DNA from: Demequina activiva
GTDB taxonomy: Bacteria; Actinomycetota; Actinomycetes; Actinomycetales; Demequinaceae
DNA length: 64,000 nucleotides
NCBI RefSeq assembly: GCF_016862815.1
Contig: NZ_BONR01000002.1
Coordinates: 372,001 to 436,000, forward strand
Direction of reading: 5' to 3'
Part shown: positions 15,462-23,253 of the stretch, one piece after another
How positions within the stretch are numbered: position 1 is the stretch's first letter
Layout of the letters: every line of letters begins with the position of its first letter
The notes under the pieces: model-generated
Told to the model about the DNA's origin: nothing
Databases searched by the model: none
The model's input: the letters and a program-made list of their open reading frames with translations, nothing else
Made by a program: the position numbers and the translations under genes

Positions 15462-16037
15462 ATGGCTGAGCAGGACGGTCGGGACGCGACACCCGTGCGC
15501 GACCAGGGCATTCTGTTCGACGACGGCCTCACTCACCTCGACGAGAACGCGGGCTACCGCGGGCCCACCGCGTGCAAGGCGGCGGGCATCACGTATCGCC
15601 AGCTCGACTACTGGGCGCGCACCGGACTGGTCGAGCCGAGCGTGAAGTCCGCGACCGGCTCCGGCACGCAGCGTCTCTATGGCTTCCGCGACATCCTGGT
15701 GCTGCGCGTCGTCAAGCGCCTGCTCGACTCGGGCGTCTCTCTGCAGCAGATCCGCACCGCCGTGGGGACGCTGCGCGAACGCGGCGTCGAGGACCTGTCA
15801 CGCATCACGCTCATGTCCGACGGAGCCTCGGTGTACGAGTGCACGTCGGACGATGAGGTCATCGACCTTGTGCAGGGCGGGCAGGGCGTGTTCGGCATCG
15901 CGCTGGGCAAGGTGTGGCGCGAGCTCGAGGGCTCGCTGTCCGCGCTGCCCGCGGATCGCGGCGACGGCCCCGTGGCTGAGGCCGACGGCGTGGACGAGCT
16001 CGCCGATCGCCGCGCCAAGCGGTCGACCGCCAGCTGA
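15462..16037 (+). CDS. MerR family regulator (Rv1830-like)
   Basis: A 191-residue MerR regulator. The winged helix at residues about 25-100 contains GPTACKAAGITYRQLDYWAR then GLVEPSVKSATGSGTQRLY, and a helical dimer region with SGVSLQQIRTAVGTLRERG follows. The C-terminus (ASVYECTSDDEVIDLVQGG) is typical of the actinobacterial Rv1830 group. In mycobacteria a DUF151 bifunctional nuclease gene lies between ftsR and this one; it is absent here. The ATG at 15462 is chosen over a GTG at 15444 because AAGGAG lies 5 nt upstream. Confidence 0.83.
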   Translation: MAEQDGRDATPVRDQGILFDDGLTHLDENAGYRGPTACKAAGITYRQLDYWARTGLVEPSVKSATGSGTQRLYGFRDILVLRVVKRLLDSGVSLQQIRTAVGTLRERGVEDLSRITLMSDGASVYECTSDDEVIDLVQGGQGVFGIALGKVWRELEGSLSALPADRGDGPVAEADGVDELADRRAKRSTAS

Positions 16038-16130
16038 CGCGGAGCATCGACCGCTCGTCGGGGAGCGTGGGTGACGCAATGCCAGAAGACCTGGCAGACT
16101 CGAGCGCACCAGCCTGACGAAGGGATGTCG

Positions 16131-19100
16131 ATGTTCTCCAAGGTGCTTGTCGCCAACCGTGCCGAGATCGCGGTGCGCGCCTTTCGAGCCGCCTACGAGC
16201 TCGGCGCGCGGACGGTCGCGGTGTTCCCGCACGAGGACCGCATGTCCGAGCACCGCGTCAAGGCGGACGAGGCCTACGAGATCGGCGATGAGGGACACCC
16301 CGTCAAGGCCTATCTCGACGTCGAGGAGATGCTCCGCGTCGCCAAGCATGCGGGCGCGGACGCCATCTACCCGGGCTATGGCTTCCTGTCGGAGAACGTC
16401 GAGCTGGCCCGCCGCTGCGCGGAGGAGGGCGTCACCTTCATCGGCCCGCCGCCGGAGGTTCTCGCGCGCGCCGGCGACAAGGTCGCCGCGCTCAAGGCCG
16501 CTCGCGAGGCAGGCGTGCCGGTGCTGGACTCGAGCGAGCCGTCGAAGGACCGGGACGAGCTCATCGCGGCCGCCGACGGCATCGGCTTCCCGATCTTCGT
16601 GAAGGCCGTCGCTGGAGGCGGCGGGCGCGGCATGCGGCGCGTGGAGCGCCGCGAGGATCTGCCCGACGCGCTGGCCGCAGCCATGAGGGAGGCGGACAGC
16701 GCCTTCGGTGACCCCACGGTGTTCCTGGAGCAGGCCGTCCTGGGGCCGCGGCACATCGAGGTGCAGATCCTGGCCGACGCGGACGGCAACGTGGTGCACC
16801 TCTACGAACGCGACTGCTCGGTGCAGCGGCGACACCAGAAGGTGGTCGAGATCGCGCCTGCACCCAATCTGGACCCTCAGATCCGCGACGCCCTGTGCCG
16901 TGACGCCGTCACCTTCGCTCGGTCGTTGGGCTACCGCAACGCCGGAACCGTCGAGTTCCTCGTGGCGACCGAGGGCGAGCGCGCAGGCCAGCACGTCTTC
17001 ATCGAGATGAACCCGCGCATCCAGGTCGAGCACACGGTGACCGAGGAGGTCACGGACATCGACATCGTGAGCGCTCAGATGCGCATCGCGGCGGGGGAGA
17101 GCCTGGAGCAGATCGGGATCCGGCAGGAGGACGTCCGGACCAAGGGCTTCGCCATCCAGACGCGCATCACGACCGAGGACCCGACGAACGGGTTCCTCCC
17201 GGACACCGGCCGGATCGTCGCGTACCGCTCGCCGGGTGGGGCGGGCGTGCGCCTCGACGGCGCGACGGGAATGGCCGGCAACACGATCACGGGTCACTTC
17301 GACTCGATGCTGGTGAAGCTCACCTGCCGGGGAAGCGACTTCGACATGGCCGTGCGGCGCGCGTCGCGTGCGCTGGCGGAGTTCCGCATCCGCGGCGTCA
17401 CCTCGAACATTCGCTTCCTCCGTGCCGTGCTGGCGGACGAGGACTTCCGCACCGGGGGAGTGACCACGGCGTTCATCGAGCAGCGCCCGCAGCTCCTCGA
17501 GGTGCCGGAGAGCGCTGAGCGCTCCACCAAGCTCCTCACGTTCCTGGGCTACCAGACCGTGAACCGTCCTCACGGCGAGCCCGCAGACGTGGCGCTGCAC
17601 CCGGCGGACAAGCTGCCGCCGATCGACCTCACCGCGCAGCCGCCGGCGGGGTCGCGCCAGCGCCTGCTCGATCTGGGACCTGAAGGCTTCGCGCGGGACC
17701 TGCGGGAGTCCCAGCAGCTGCAGCTCACGGACACGACCATGCGCGACGCGCACCAGTCGCTGCTGGCCACGAGGGTGCGCACCTACGACCTTCTCAAGGC
17801 CGCCGGTCACGTCTCTCGCATGACGCCCGAGCTGCTGTCGCTCGAGTGCTGGGGAGGCGCGACGTACGACGTCGCGATGAGATTCCTGTCCGAGGACCCG
17901 TGGCTGCGGCTCGAGGATCTGCGCGAGGCGGTTCCCAACATCGCTCTCCAGATGCTCCTGCGCGGTCGCAACACCGTGGGCTACACGCCGTATCCGGACG
18001 AGGTGGCTCGTGCCTTCGTCGAGGAGGCGACGCAGACGGGCATCGACATCTTCCGCATCTTCGACGCGCTGAACGACGTGGAGCAGATGCGGCCCGCGAT
18101 CGAGGCGGTGCGCGCCACGGGACAGTCGGTCGCGGAGGCGACGCTGTGCTACACGGGCAACATGATCGCGCCCGACGAGGACCTCTACACCCTTGACTAC
18201 TACCTGCGTCTGGCCGATCAGCTGGTCGACGCGGGGGCGCACATCCTCGCGATCAAGGACATGGCCGGGCTGCTGCGGCCTGCCGCCGCCTACATGCTCG
18301 TGTCCGCGCTGCGCCAGCGCTTCGACGTGCCGATCCACCTGCACACGCACGACAGCGCGGGCGGCCAGACGGGCACGCTGCTCGCCGCCGCGGAGGCCGG
18401 CGTGGACGCCGTCGACGTGGCCAGCGCCGCGATGGCCGGGACCACCTCGCAGCCGCCCATGAGCGCCCTCGTCGCGGCGCTCGAGCACACCACCCGCGAC
18501 ACGGGAGTCTCGTTGACGGCGGCGCAGGACCTCGAGCCCTATTGGGAGGCGGTGCGCAAGCTCTACGCTCCGTTCGAGTCCGGGCTGCCGGGTCCCACGG
18601 GGCGCGTGTACCGACACGAGATCCCCGGCGGTCAGCTGTCGAACCTGCGCCAGCAGGCCATCTCGCTCGGACTGGCGGACAAGTTCGAGCAGATCGAGGA
18701 CACGTACGCGGCCGCCGACAGGATCCTCGGCAGGCTCATCAAGGTCACGCCCTCCTCGAAGGTGGTGGGCGATCTCGCGCTGCATCTCGTGGCCAAGGGT
18801 GCGGACCCGGACGACTTCGAGGCCAACCCCGGCAGCTATGACCTGCCGGACAGCGTGATCGGCTTCCTGCAGGGCGAGCTGGGCGATCCGCCTGGCGGCT
18901 GGCCCGAGCCGTTCCGCACCAAGGCGCTTGAGGGCCGGCCCCAGTCCAAGCCCCGGGCGGAGCTGAGCGACGACGACCGCGCCGTGCTCGCATCGGCCGG
19001 TCCCGATCGGCGCAGGCGCCTCAACCACCTCCTGTTCCCAGGACCGGCGGACGACTTCGACGCCGCCGTCGACGTCTATGGCGACATCTCGGTGGTCGAC

Positions 19101-19538
19101 ACCTTCCACTACCTGTACGGCCTCACCGTGGGCAGCGGCGAGGAGGTGAACATCGAGCTGGACAAGGGCGTGCGGATGATCGTGTCGCTCGAGGCGCTGG
19201 GCGAGCCCGACTCGCACGGCGAACGCACGGCGATCTTCAACTACAACGGCTCGATACGTCCGGTCCAGGTCCGCGACGAGGCGGCCGCGGTCGACGTCGT
19301 GGAGCGCGAGAAGGCCGATGCCTCGGTGCCGGGACAGGTGGGATCGCCGTTCTCGGGATCGGTGGCGGTGACCGTGTCCGAGGGCGACGAGGTGGCCGCA
19401 GGGCAGACGGTCGCACTGATCGAGGCGATGAAGATGGAATCCGCGATCACCACGCCCGTGGCCGGCACCGTCGCGCGCATCGCGATCGACGGCGCGCAGA
19501 CGCTCGGCGGGGGAGACCTCATCCTGGTCGTGGAGTGA
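16131..19538 (+). CDS. pyc: Pyruvate carboxylase
   Basis: A 1135-residue biotin enzyme that carboxylates pyruvate to oxaloacetate. Domains in order: ATP-grasp biotin carboxylase (about 1-450; KVLVANRAEIAVR, GGGGRGMR, EMNPRIQVEHTVTEE), carboxyltransferase barrel (about 530-800; TTMRDAHQSLLATR, MAGLLRP), tetramerisation region, and a C-terminal biotinyl domain with EAMKMES, biotinyl Lys1101. Full length. The ATG at 16131 is preferred because GAAGGG lies at the right distance; the ATG 6 nt earlier is possible. The GNAT gene overlaps its stop by 4 nt, so the two are co-transcribed. Confidence 0.96.
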   Translation: MFSKVLVANRAEIAVRAFRAAYELGARTVAVFPHEDRMSEHRVKADEAYEIGDEGHPVKAYLDVEEMLRVAKHAGADAIYPGYGFLSENVELARRCAEEGVTFIGPPPEVLARAGDKVAALKAAREAGVPVLDSSEPSKDRDELIAAADGIGFPIFVKAVAGGGGRGMRRVERREDLPDALAAAMREADSAFGDPTVFLEQAVLGPRHIEVQILADADGNVVHLYERDCSVQRRHQKVVEIAPAPNLDPQIRDALCRDAVTFARSLGYRNAGTVEFLVATEGERAGQHVFIEMNPRIQVEHTVTEEVTDIDIVSAQMRIAAGESLEQIGIRQEDVRTKGFAIQTRITTEDPTNGFLPDTGRIVAYRSPGGAGVRLDGATGMAGNTITGHFDSMLVKLTCRGSDFDMAVRRASRALAEFRIRGVTSNIRFLRAVLADEDFRTGGVTTAFIEQRPQLLEVPESAERSTKLLTFLGYQTVNRPHGEPADVALHPADKLPPIDLTAQPPAGSRQRLLDLGPEGFARDLRESQQLQLTDTTMRDAHQSLLATRVRTYDLLKAAGHVSRMTPELLSLECWGGATYDVAMRFLSEDPWLRLEDLREAVPNIALQMLLRGRNTVGYTPYPDEVARAFVEEATQTGIDIFRIFDALNDVEQMRPAIEAVRATGQSVAEATLCYTGNMIAPDEDLYTLDYYLRLADQLVDAGAHILAIKDMAGLLRPAAAYMLVSALRQRFDVPIHLHTHDSAGGQTGTLLAAAEAGVDAVDVASAAMAGTTSQPPMSALVAALEHTTRDTGVSLTAAQDLEPYWEAVRKLYAPFESGLPGPTGRVYRHEIPGGQLSNLRQQAISLGLADKFEQIEDTYAAADRILGRLIKVTPSSKVVGDLALHLVAKGADPDDFEANPGSYDLPDSVIGFLQGELGDPPGGWPEPFRTKALEGRPQSKPRAELSDDDRAVLASAGPDRRRRLNHLLFPGPADDFDAAVDVYGDISVVDTFHYLYGLTVGSGEEVNIELDKGVRMIVSLEALGEPDSHGERTAIFNYNGSIRPVQVRDEAAAVDVVEREKADASVPGQVGSPFSGSVAVTVSEGDEVAAGQTVALIEAMKMESAITTPVAGTVARIAIDGAQTLGGGDLILVVE

Positions 19539-19984
19539 GTCCCACAGGAGCGGTGCGTCCTGCGCTGCGCAGCGACGCCGCGGATGTCTGGGCGCTTCTC
19601 GAGGGTCTCGTGCTCGGCGGCCCTCCCGAGCGGGCGTTGTTCGACCGGACCTTCCCGACGCTCACGGCGGACGACGCAGTGGCGCTGCTGGTTCACGAGG
19701 GCGGCGGGGGAGAGGTGGACGGCTACGTCCACGCGCTGACCAGGCCGAGCCTGTACGCGAACGGGCCCGTCTGCTGGGTGTCGGAGCTCATGGTCGCGCC
19801 AGGCGCGCGGCGACGGGGAACGGGAGCGGCGCTCATTCGCGCCGTCGAGGAGTGGGCGAACCTCCGGGGGTGCCGGGAGGTCACGCTCGCGACGTCCAGG
19901 GCGCGCGAGTTCTACGAGGCCATCGGCTACGACGCCACCGCGCAGTACCTCAAGAAGCGCATGCCGCAGGTGCCGGGGACGTAG
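19535..19984 (+). CDS. GNAT family N-acetyltransferase
   Basis: A 149-residue acyl-CoA-dependent acetyltransferase. The acetyl-CoA pyrophosphate loop is VAPGARRRGTGAALI (about 88-102), preceded by strand VCWVSELMV and followed by VTLATSRAREFYEAIGY, the usual motif A/B arrangement. The acceptor substrate is unknown. The GTG start overlaps the pyruvate carboxylase stop as GTGA, indicating translational coupling. Confidence 0.82.
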   Translation: MSPTGAVRPALRSDAADVWALLEGLVLGGPPERALFDRTFPTLTADDAVALLVHEGGGGEVDGYVHALTRPSLYANGPVCWVSELMVAPGARRRGTGAALIRAVEEWANLRGCREVTLATSRAREFYEAIGYDATAQYLKKRMPQVPGT

Positions 19985-20018
19985 GTCCCTGCTGACGCTG
20001 CCGGCAGGAGGCGACACT

Positions 20019-20034
20019 TGAATCACACGATTCA
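20019..20034. promoter_or_regulatory. Inverted repeat beside the flavodoxin ribosome binding site
   Basis: TGAATC and GATTCA (6-bp arms, 4-nt spacer) end immediately before the GGGAGG ribosome binding site. It is AT-rich against its surroundings and could be a repressor site or an RNA hairpin that controls ribosome access. Confidence 0.4.
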
Positions 20035-20045
20035 GGGAGGTCGTC

Positions 20046-20543
20046 ATGAAGGTTCTGGTCGCCACAGGCTCCAAGTACGGCTCCACGCGCGAGCTCGGTG
20101 CCGTGATCGGCGAGGTGCTGCGCGAGGACGGCTTCGAGGTCGACGTCGAGGACGCGTGCGACGTGCTGAGCGTGACGTACTACGACGCCGTCGTGATCGG
20201 CAGCGCCGTGTACGGCGGGCTGTGGCGCCGTGACGCCGCCGAGCTGATCCGCGACCACCTGATCGAGCTGCGCCACCGGGAGGTGTACATGTTCTCCGCG
20301 GGGATGGAGACCGTGGTGCGTCCAGGGCAGCGTCTCGACGAGGCGGACGCGCTCGCGACGGACGTGGGGGCGCGCACCCACCAGCGCTTCCCCGGCGCCC
20401 TGGACTACGACCGGCTGAATGTGGGGGAGAAGGCGATCATCCGCGCGCTGAACCCGCCCAAGGGCGACTTCCGCGACTTCGCGGCCGTGCGCAAGTGGGC
20501 CGGGGACGTCTCCGCGCAGCTGCGCGCCGTGGCCTCGGTCTGA
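20046..20543 (+). CDS. Flavodoxin domain-containing protein (HemG-like)
   Basis: A 165-residue flavodoxin-fold protein. The FMN phosphate loop is ATGSKYGSTREL (about 6-17), and a second contact region is VVIGSAVYGGLWRRDA (about 51-66). It resembles the menaquinone-dependent protoporphyrinogen oxidase (HemG) group, but such actinobacterial proteins are often just annotated as flavodoxins, and haem genes are not nearby. ATG preceded by GGGAGG. It sits alone between the GNAT gene and a gene-poor gap. Confidence 0.78.
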   Translation: MKVLVATGSKYGSTRELGAVIGEVLREDGFEVDVEDACDVLSVTYYDAVVIGSAVYGGLWRRDAAELIRDHLIELRHREVYMFSAGMETVVRPGQRLDEADALATDVGARTHQRFPGALDYDRLNVGEKAIIRALNPPKGDFRDFAAVRKWAGDVSAQLRAVASV

Positions 20544-20753
20544 CGCGCGGTCGCGCCGCTTCGGTGCTGCGATCAGGCCGCATCGGTCCACACGTCTGCG
20601 TTCTCGGACGGCCGATGCCGTGGTCGCGGGTGCGTGTGCCTCGCAGGCTGCTGCTCTCGCGCGGCGTCGACGCGCTCTCCGCGGGCACGTCCGGCCAAAC
20701 TGACATAATGTGCATTATCGGCGTTACGCGCAGACGGCGTCAGGAGTGTGCCG
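20544..20753. other. 210-bp gap with an orphan AT-rich palindrome
   Basis: The flanking genes converge here, yet at 20705-20718 there is a 14-bp palindrome, ATAATG-TG-CATTAT, in otherwise GC-rich DNA. No credible ORF or terminator hairpin is seen. It looks like an operator without an obvious target. Confidence 0.35.
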
Positions 20754-21263
20754 TTACCGCTTGGGCGGCGCCGGAGGCACGTCTCCCAGCGCTTCCGCCA
20801 GCGCCGTGAGCCCGCGCGTGAGCAGCTCGCGGTCGTCCGCGCCCATGAGCTCGAGGATCGCGCGCTCATTGTCGATGTGCGCCTGATGGACGGCGTCGCA
20901 CACCGCGCGGCCCGCATCCGTCAGGAGCACGTGCACCACACGGCGGTCGTCCTCGTCGCGCACGCGCTCGACGAATCCTCTCGCCTCGAGCCTGGTGATG
21001 CGATGCGTCGTGGTCCCCGACGTGATCATCATGGTCCGATCGAGCTCGCCGGCCGTCAGCGAGTACGGCTGTCCAGATCGCCTCAGCGACGCGAGCACGT
21101 CGAACTCCCATGACTGCAGGTCGTGCTGGGCGAACACCGCGTCGAGCCGGACCTGGACCAGCGCGGCCATGCGCGACAGCCGTCCGATGGTCGCCATGGG
21201 CTCCACGTCGATGTCCGGGCGCTCCTCGCGCCACTGCTGGACGAAGTACTCGACCGCATCCAT
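20754..21263 (-). CDS. MarR family transcriptional regulator
   Basis: A 169-residue MarR regulator. The winged helix covers about 55-120: LQSWEFDVLASLRR, SLTAGELDRTMMITSGTTTHRITRLEA with recognition helix, then the wing VRDEDDRRVVHVLLTDAG. It is divergent from an EamA transporter across a 71-bp gap that holds two matching palindromes, so it probably represses both itself and the transporter, released by a small-molecule ligand. The ATG is preceded by GGAGG. Confidence 0.88.
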   Translation of the reverse strand: MDAVEYFVQQWREERPDIDVEPMATIGRLSRMAALVQVRLDAVFAQHDLQSWEFDVLASLRRSGQPYSLTAGELDRTMMITSGTTTHRITRLEARGFVERVRDEDDRRVVHVLLTDAGRAVCDAVHQAHIDNERAILELMGADDRELLTRGLTALAEALGDVPPAPPKR

Positions 21264-21279
21264 GTCCTGCCTCCGGAAT

Positions 21280-21295
21280 ATCTTGACATCAAGAT
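21280..21295. promoter_or_regulatory. MarR operator 1
   Basis: ATCTTGA-CA-TCAAGAT, 7-bp perfect arms and a 2-nt centre. It shares its half-site with operator 2, whose centre lies about 26 bp away, in the marR/eamA divergent gap. Confidence 0.7.
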
Positions 21296-21304
21296 GTGCT
21301 TGTA

Positions 21305-21322
21305 TATCTTGATATCAAGATA
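21305..21322. promoter_or_regulatory. MarR operator 2
   Basis: A perfect 18-bp palindrome, TATCTTGAT then ATCAAGATA, ending directly before the CAGGAG ribosome binding site of the transporter. Occupancy would block that gene's transcription start. Confidence 0.75.
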
Positions 21323-21334
21323 CAGGAGTCCCCC

Positions 21335-22378
21335 ATGAATCGCACGCCCCTCGTCCTCGCCACCGCCGTCGCGCCACTGCTGTGGGGAACCACCTACCTC
21401 ACCACCACCGAGCTGCTTCCCCCTGACCGTCCGTTGCTCGCCTCGGTAGTGCGCGCGCTCCCTGCCGGGCTGGTGCTGCTGGCCCTCACGCGCACTCTCC
21501 CCCGGGGCGTGTGGTGGTGGCGATCGCTGCTCCTGGGCGCGCTGAACATCGGCGCCTTCTTCGCCCTGCTGTTCGCCTCGGCGTATCGCCTTCCTGGCGG
21601 GGTGTCCGCGACCCTGGGCGCGGTGCACCCGCTGATCGTCGCCGCGCTCGCCGTGCTCGTGCTGCACGAGCCCGGACGCCGCCGCACCTGGATCGCCGCG
21701 GGCATGGGACTGGCGGGCGTCGCCATGCTGGTGATGACCCCTGGCGCCTCGGTCGACGCGGTCGGCGTCGCTGCGGGCCTGCTCGCCGGCGCCTCGACCG
21801 CGTGGGGCGTGATCCTCACCAAGCGCTGGGGACGGCCGGTGGGACTCGTGGCGTTCACCTCCTGGCAGCTCATCTGGGGCGGCCTGCTCCTGGTGGTGCC
21901 GATGCTCGCGCTCGAGGGCCTGCCCGCCCGGCTCAGCGTCCACCATGGCATCGGCTTCGCGTGGCTGATGACCGCAGGAGCGATCGTCTCCTACCTCCTG
22001 TGGTTCCGCGGAGTGCTCGCGCTGCCCGCCTCGCAGGTGAGCGTCCTGACCTTCCTGGCGCCACTGACCGCCGCGCTCCTGGGCTGGGGGGTGCTGGGCG
22101 AGACGCTGTCGCTCGTCCAGTTCGCGGGCGCGCTCGTGATCCTCGGCTCGGTGCTGGTGAGCCAGCTCCGCCCCCGATCCCGCCGCACCCTGGATCCCGC
22201 CTCGCCCGGCTCCCGGCACGGGCGTGGAGACCTCTCCGATCACGGTCTCCGGCGGACGGCGACTGCCGGGTCGAGACACCGCCGGCATCGCTCGGGCCGC
22301 ACGGCCACCACCCCTCCGGCATCACGGAACGCCAGGCACAGGCGAGCCACCGGAGCGGCCCCTCGACGTCGCGGCTGA
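21335..22378 (+). CDS. EamA family (DMT) transporter
   Basis: A 347-residue inner-membrane exporter with ten hydrophobic segments in two EamA repeats (about 5-140 and 150-290). Family cues are TAVAPLLWGTTYLTT at the N-terminus, HPLIVAALAVLVLHE ending repeat 1, and LAPLTAALLGWGVLGE in repeat 2. Substrates range over amino acids, metabolites and drugs. It is probably induced through the adjacent MarR repressor. The ATG at 21335 follows CAGGAG. The last ~55 residues are Arg/His/Gly-rich, unlike the family, and may be run-on translation after loss of an earlier stop. Confidence 0.85.
   Translation: MNRTPLVLATAVAPLLWGTTYLTTTELLPPDRPLLASVVRALPAGLVLLALTRTLPRGVWWWRSLLLGALNIGAFFALLFASAYRLPGGVSATLGAVHPLIVAALAVLVLHEPGRRRTWIAAGMGLAGVAMLVMTPGASVDAVGVAAGLLAGASTAWGVILTKRWGRPVGLVAFTSWQLIWGGLLLVVPMLALEGLPARLSVHHGIGFAWLMTAGAIVSYLLWFRGVLALPASQVSVLTFLAPLTAALLGWGVLGETLSLVQFAGALVILGSVLVSQLRPRSRRTLDPASPGSRHGRGDLSDHGLRRTATAGSRHRRHRSGRTATTPPASRNARHRRATGAAPRRRG
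22226..22250 (+). terminator. Hairpin inside the eamA 3' tail
   Basis: GGAGACC and GGTCTCC (7-bp arms, 11-nt loop) lie within the atypical tail coding region. This fits a former terminator downstream of an older stop codon. Confidence 0.35.
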
Positions 22379-22420
22379 GGCGGCGGCGAGCCTCATCCGG
22401 CCGGGCCGGGACGTCGGTCG

Positions 22421-22774
22421 CTAGTGCCGGCCGTGCGCGAGCTGGCCGAGCTCGGCGGCCACCGTGGCGAGGGCTGCTGCCGACACACGATGGAAGGCCC
22501 AGCTGCCCCTCTTGTCCCTCTCGACGATCCCCGCAGCAGCGAGCTGGCGCAGGTGATGTGAGACAGTTGGCTGACTCAGTCCCAGCGGCTCCTCGAGATC
22601 GCAAGCGCACACGGAGCCGTTCGCGGCGAGGATCTGGACGATGCGCAATCGTGTGGGGTCCCCCAGCGCCTTCAGGCGGGCAGAGAGGCTCGCGACGTCC
22701 GCGTCGGGAAGCACGAGCGGTGCTCCCGGGACGCACACGGCGGGCTCGGCGAGAAGACTCTCCCCTGGTGTCAT
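22421..22774 (-). CDS. arsR: ArsR family arsenic-responsive repressor
   Basis: A 117-residue ArsR/SmtB repressor. The winged helix spans about 25-100 with GDPTRLRIVQIL and recognition helix LSQPTVSHHLRQL. Cysteines Cys56 and Cys58 in VCACDLEE, plus Cys14, are positioned as As(III) ligands. It is divergent from arsC and aqpS, with tandem repeats in the gap as probable operators, so arsenite binding should release all three genes. A TAGCCT box lies 7 nt before the ATG, suggesting a leaderless transcript. Confidence 0.9.
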   Translation of the reverse strand: MTPGESLLAEPAVCVPGAPLVLPDADVASLSARLKALGDPTRLRIVQILAANGSVCACDLEEPLGLSQPTVSHHLRQLAAAGIVERDKRGSWAFHRVSAAALATVAAELGQLAHGRH

Positions 22775-22781
22775 GCTCGTC

Positions 22782-22787
22782 AGGCTA
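22782..22787 (-). promoter_or_regulatory. Candidate -10 box (TAGCCT) of arsR, leaderless
   Basis: Minus-strand TAGCCT lies 7 nt before the arsR ATG and about 10 bp from the operator repeats. Confidence 0.45.
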
Positions 22788-22797
22788 GTTCACCACA

Positions 22798-22831
22798 TCG
22801 ACATCTGTCGATATTGACATTCGTCGATATT
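22798..22831. promoter_or_regulatory. Tandem ArsR operators
   Basis: The unit GACATNNGTCGATATT occurs twice head-to-tail (22800-22815 and 22816-22831) with only the two N positions differing. The first copy also forms the inverted repeat TCGACA-TC-TGTCGA (22798-22811). The second copy overlaps a TTGACA hexamer (22814-22819), a likely arsC -35. Confidence 0.7.
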
Positions 22832-22848
22832 GCCGCCACGCTGACCGC

Positions 22849-23253
22849 ATGAGCGACTCCAAGCCCTCCGTGATCTTCGTGTGCGTCCACAATGCCGGGC
22901 GCTCCCAGATGGCCGCCGGCTACATGGCGCACCTCGGCCAAGGACGCGTCGAGGTGCGCTCCGCCGGCTCGATGCCCGCAGACCAGATCAACCCGGCTGC
23001 GGTCGAGGCGATGCTCGAGGAGGGCATCGACATCCGCGCGGAGCAGCCCAAGGTCCTGACCCCCGAGGCCGTGCAGGCCTCCGATGCGGTGATCACCATG
23101 GGCTGCGGAGACGCGTGCCCCTACTACCCAGGGAAGCGCTACGAGGACTGGAAGCTCGACGATCCCGCCGGGCAGGGCGTGGAGGCCGTGCGCCCCATCC
23201 GGGACGAGATCCGCGGACGGGTCGAGGCCCTGCTGGCCGATCTGCTCGCGTGA
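22849..23253 (+). CDS. arsC: Arsenate reductase, low-molecular-weight phosphatase type
   Basis: A 134-residue cytoplasmic enzyme reducing arsenate to arsenite. The phosphate-loop is CVHNAGRSQ with nucleophile Cys12; Cys86 and Cys90 (TMGCGDACPYY) are the resolving pair typical of the thioredoxin-linked family; Asp105 region (WKLDDP) supplies the general acid. Full length. The downstream channel gene overlaps its stop by 4 nt, so arsenite production and exit are coupled. Confidence 0.93.
   Translation: MSDSKPSVIFVCVHNAGRSQMAAGYMAHLGQGRVEVRSAGSMPADQINPAAVEAMLEEGIDIRAEQPKVLTPEAVQASDAVITMGCGDACPYYPGKRYEDWKLDDPAGQGVEAVRPIRDEIRGRVEALLADLLA

Noticed and set aside
15798-19217. Minus-strand open frame of 1139 codons opposite pyruvate carboxylase
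   Set aside because: Mirror of a fully conserved enzyme; composition is Arg/Leu/Asp/His-skewed and has no recognisable fold.
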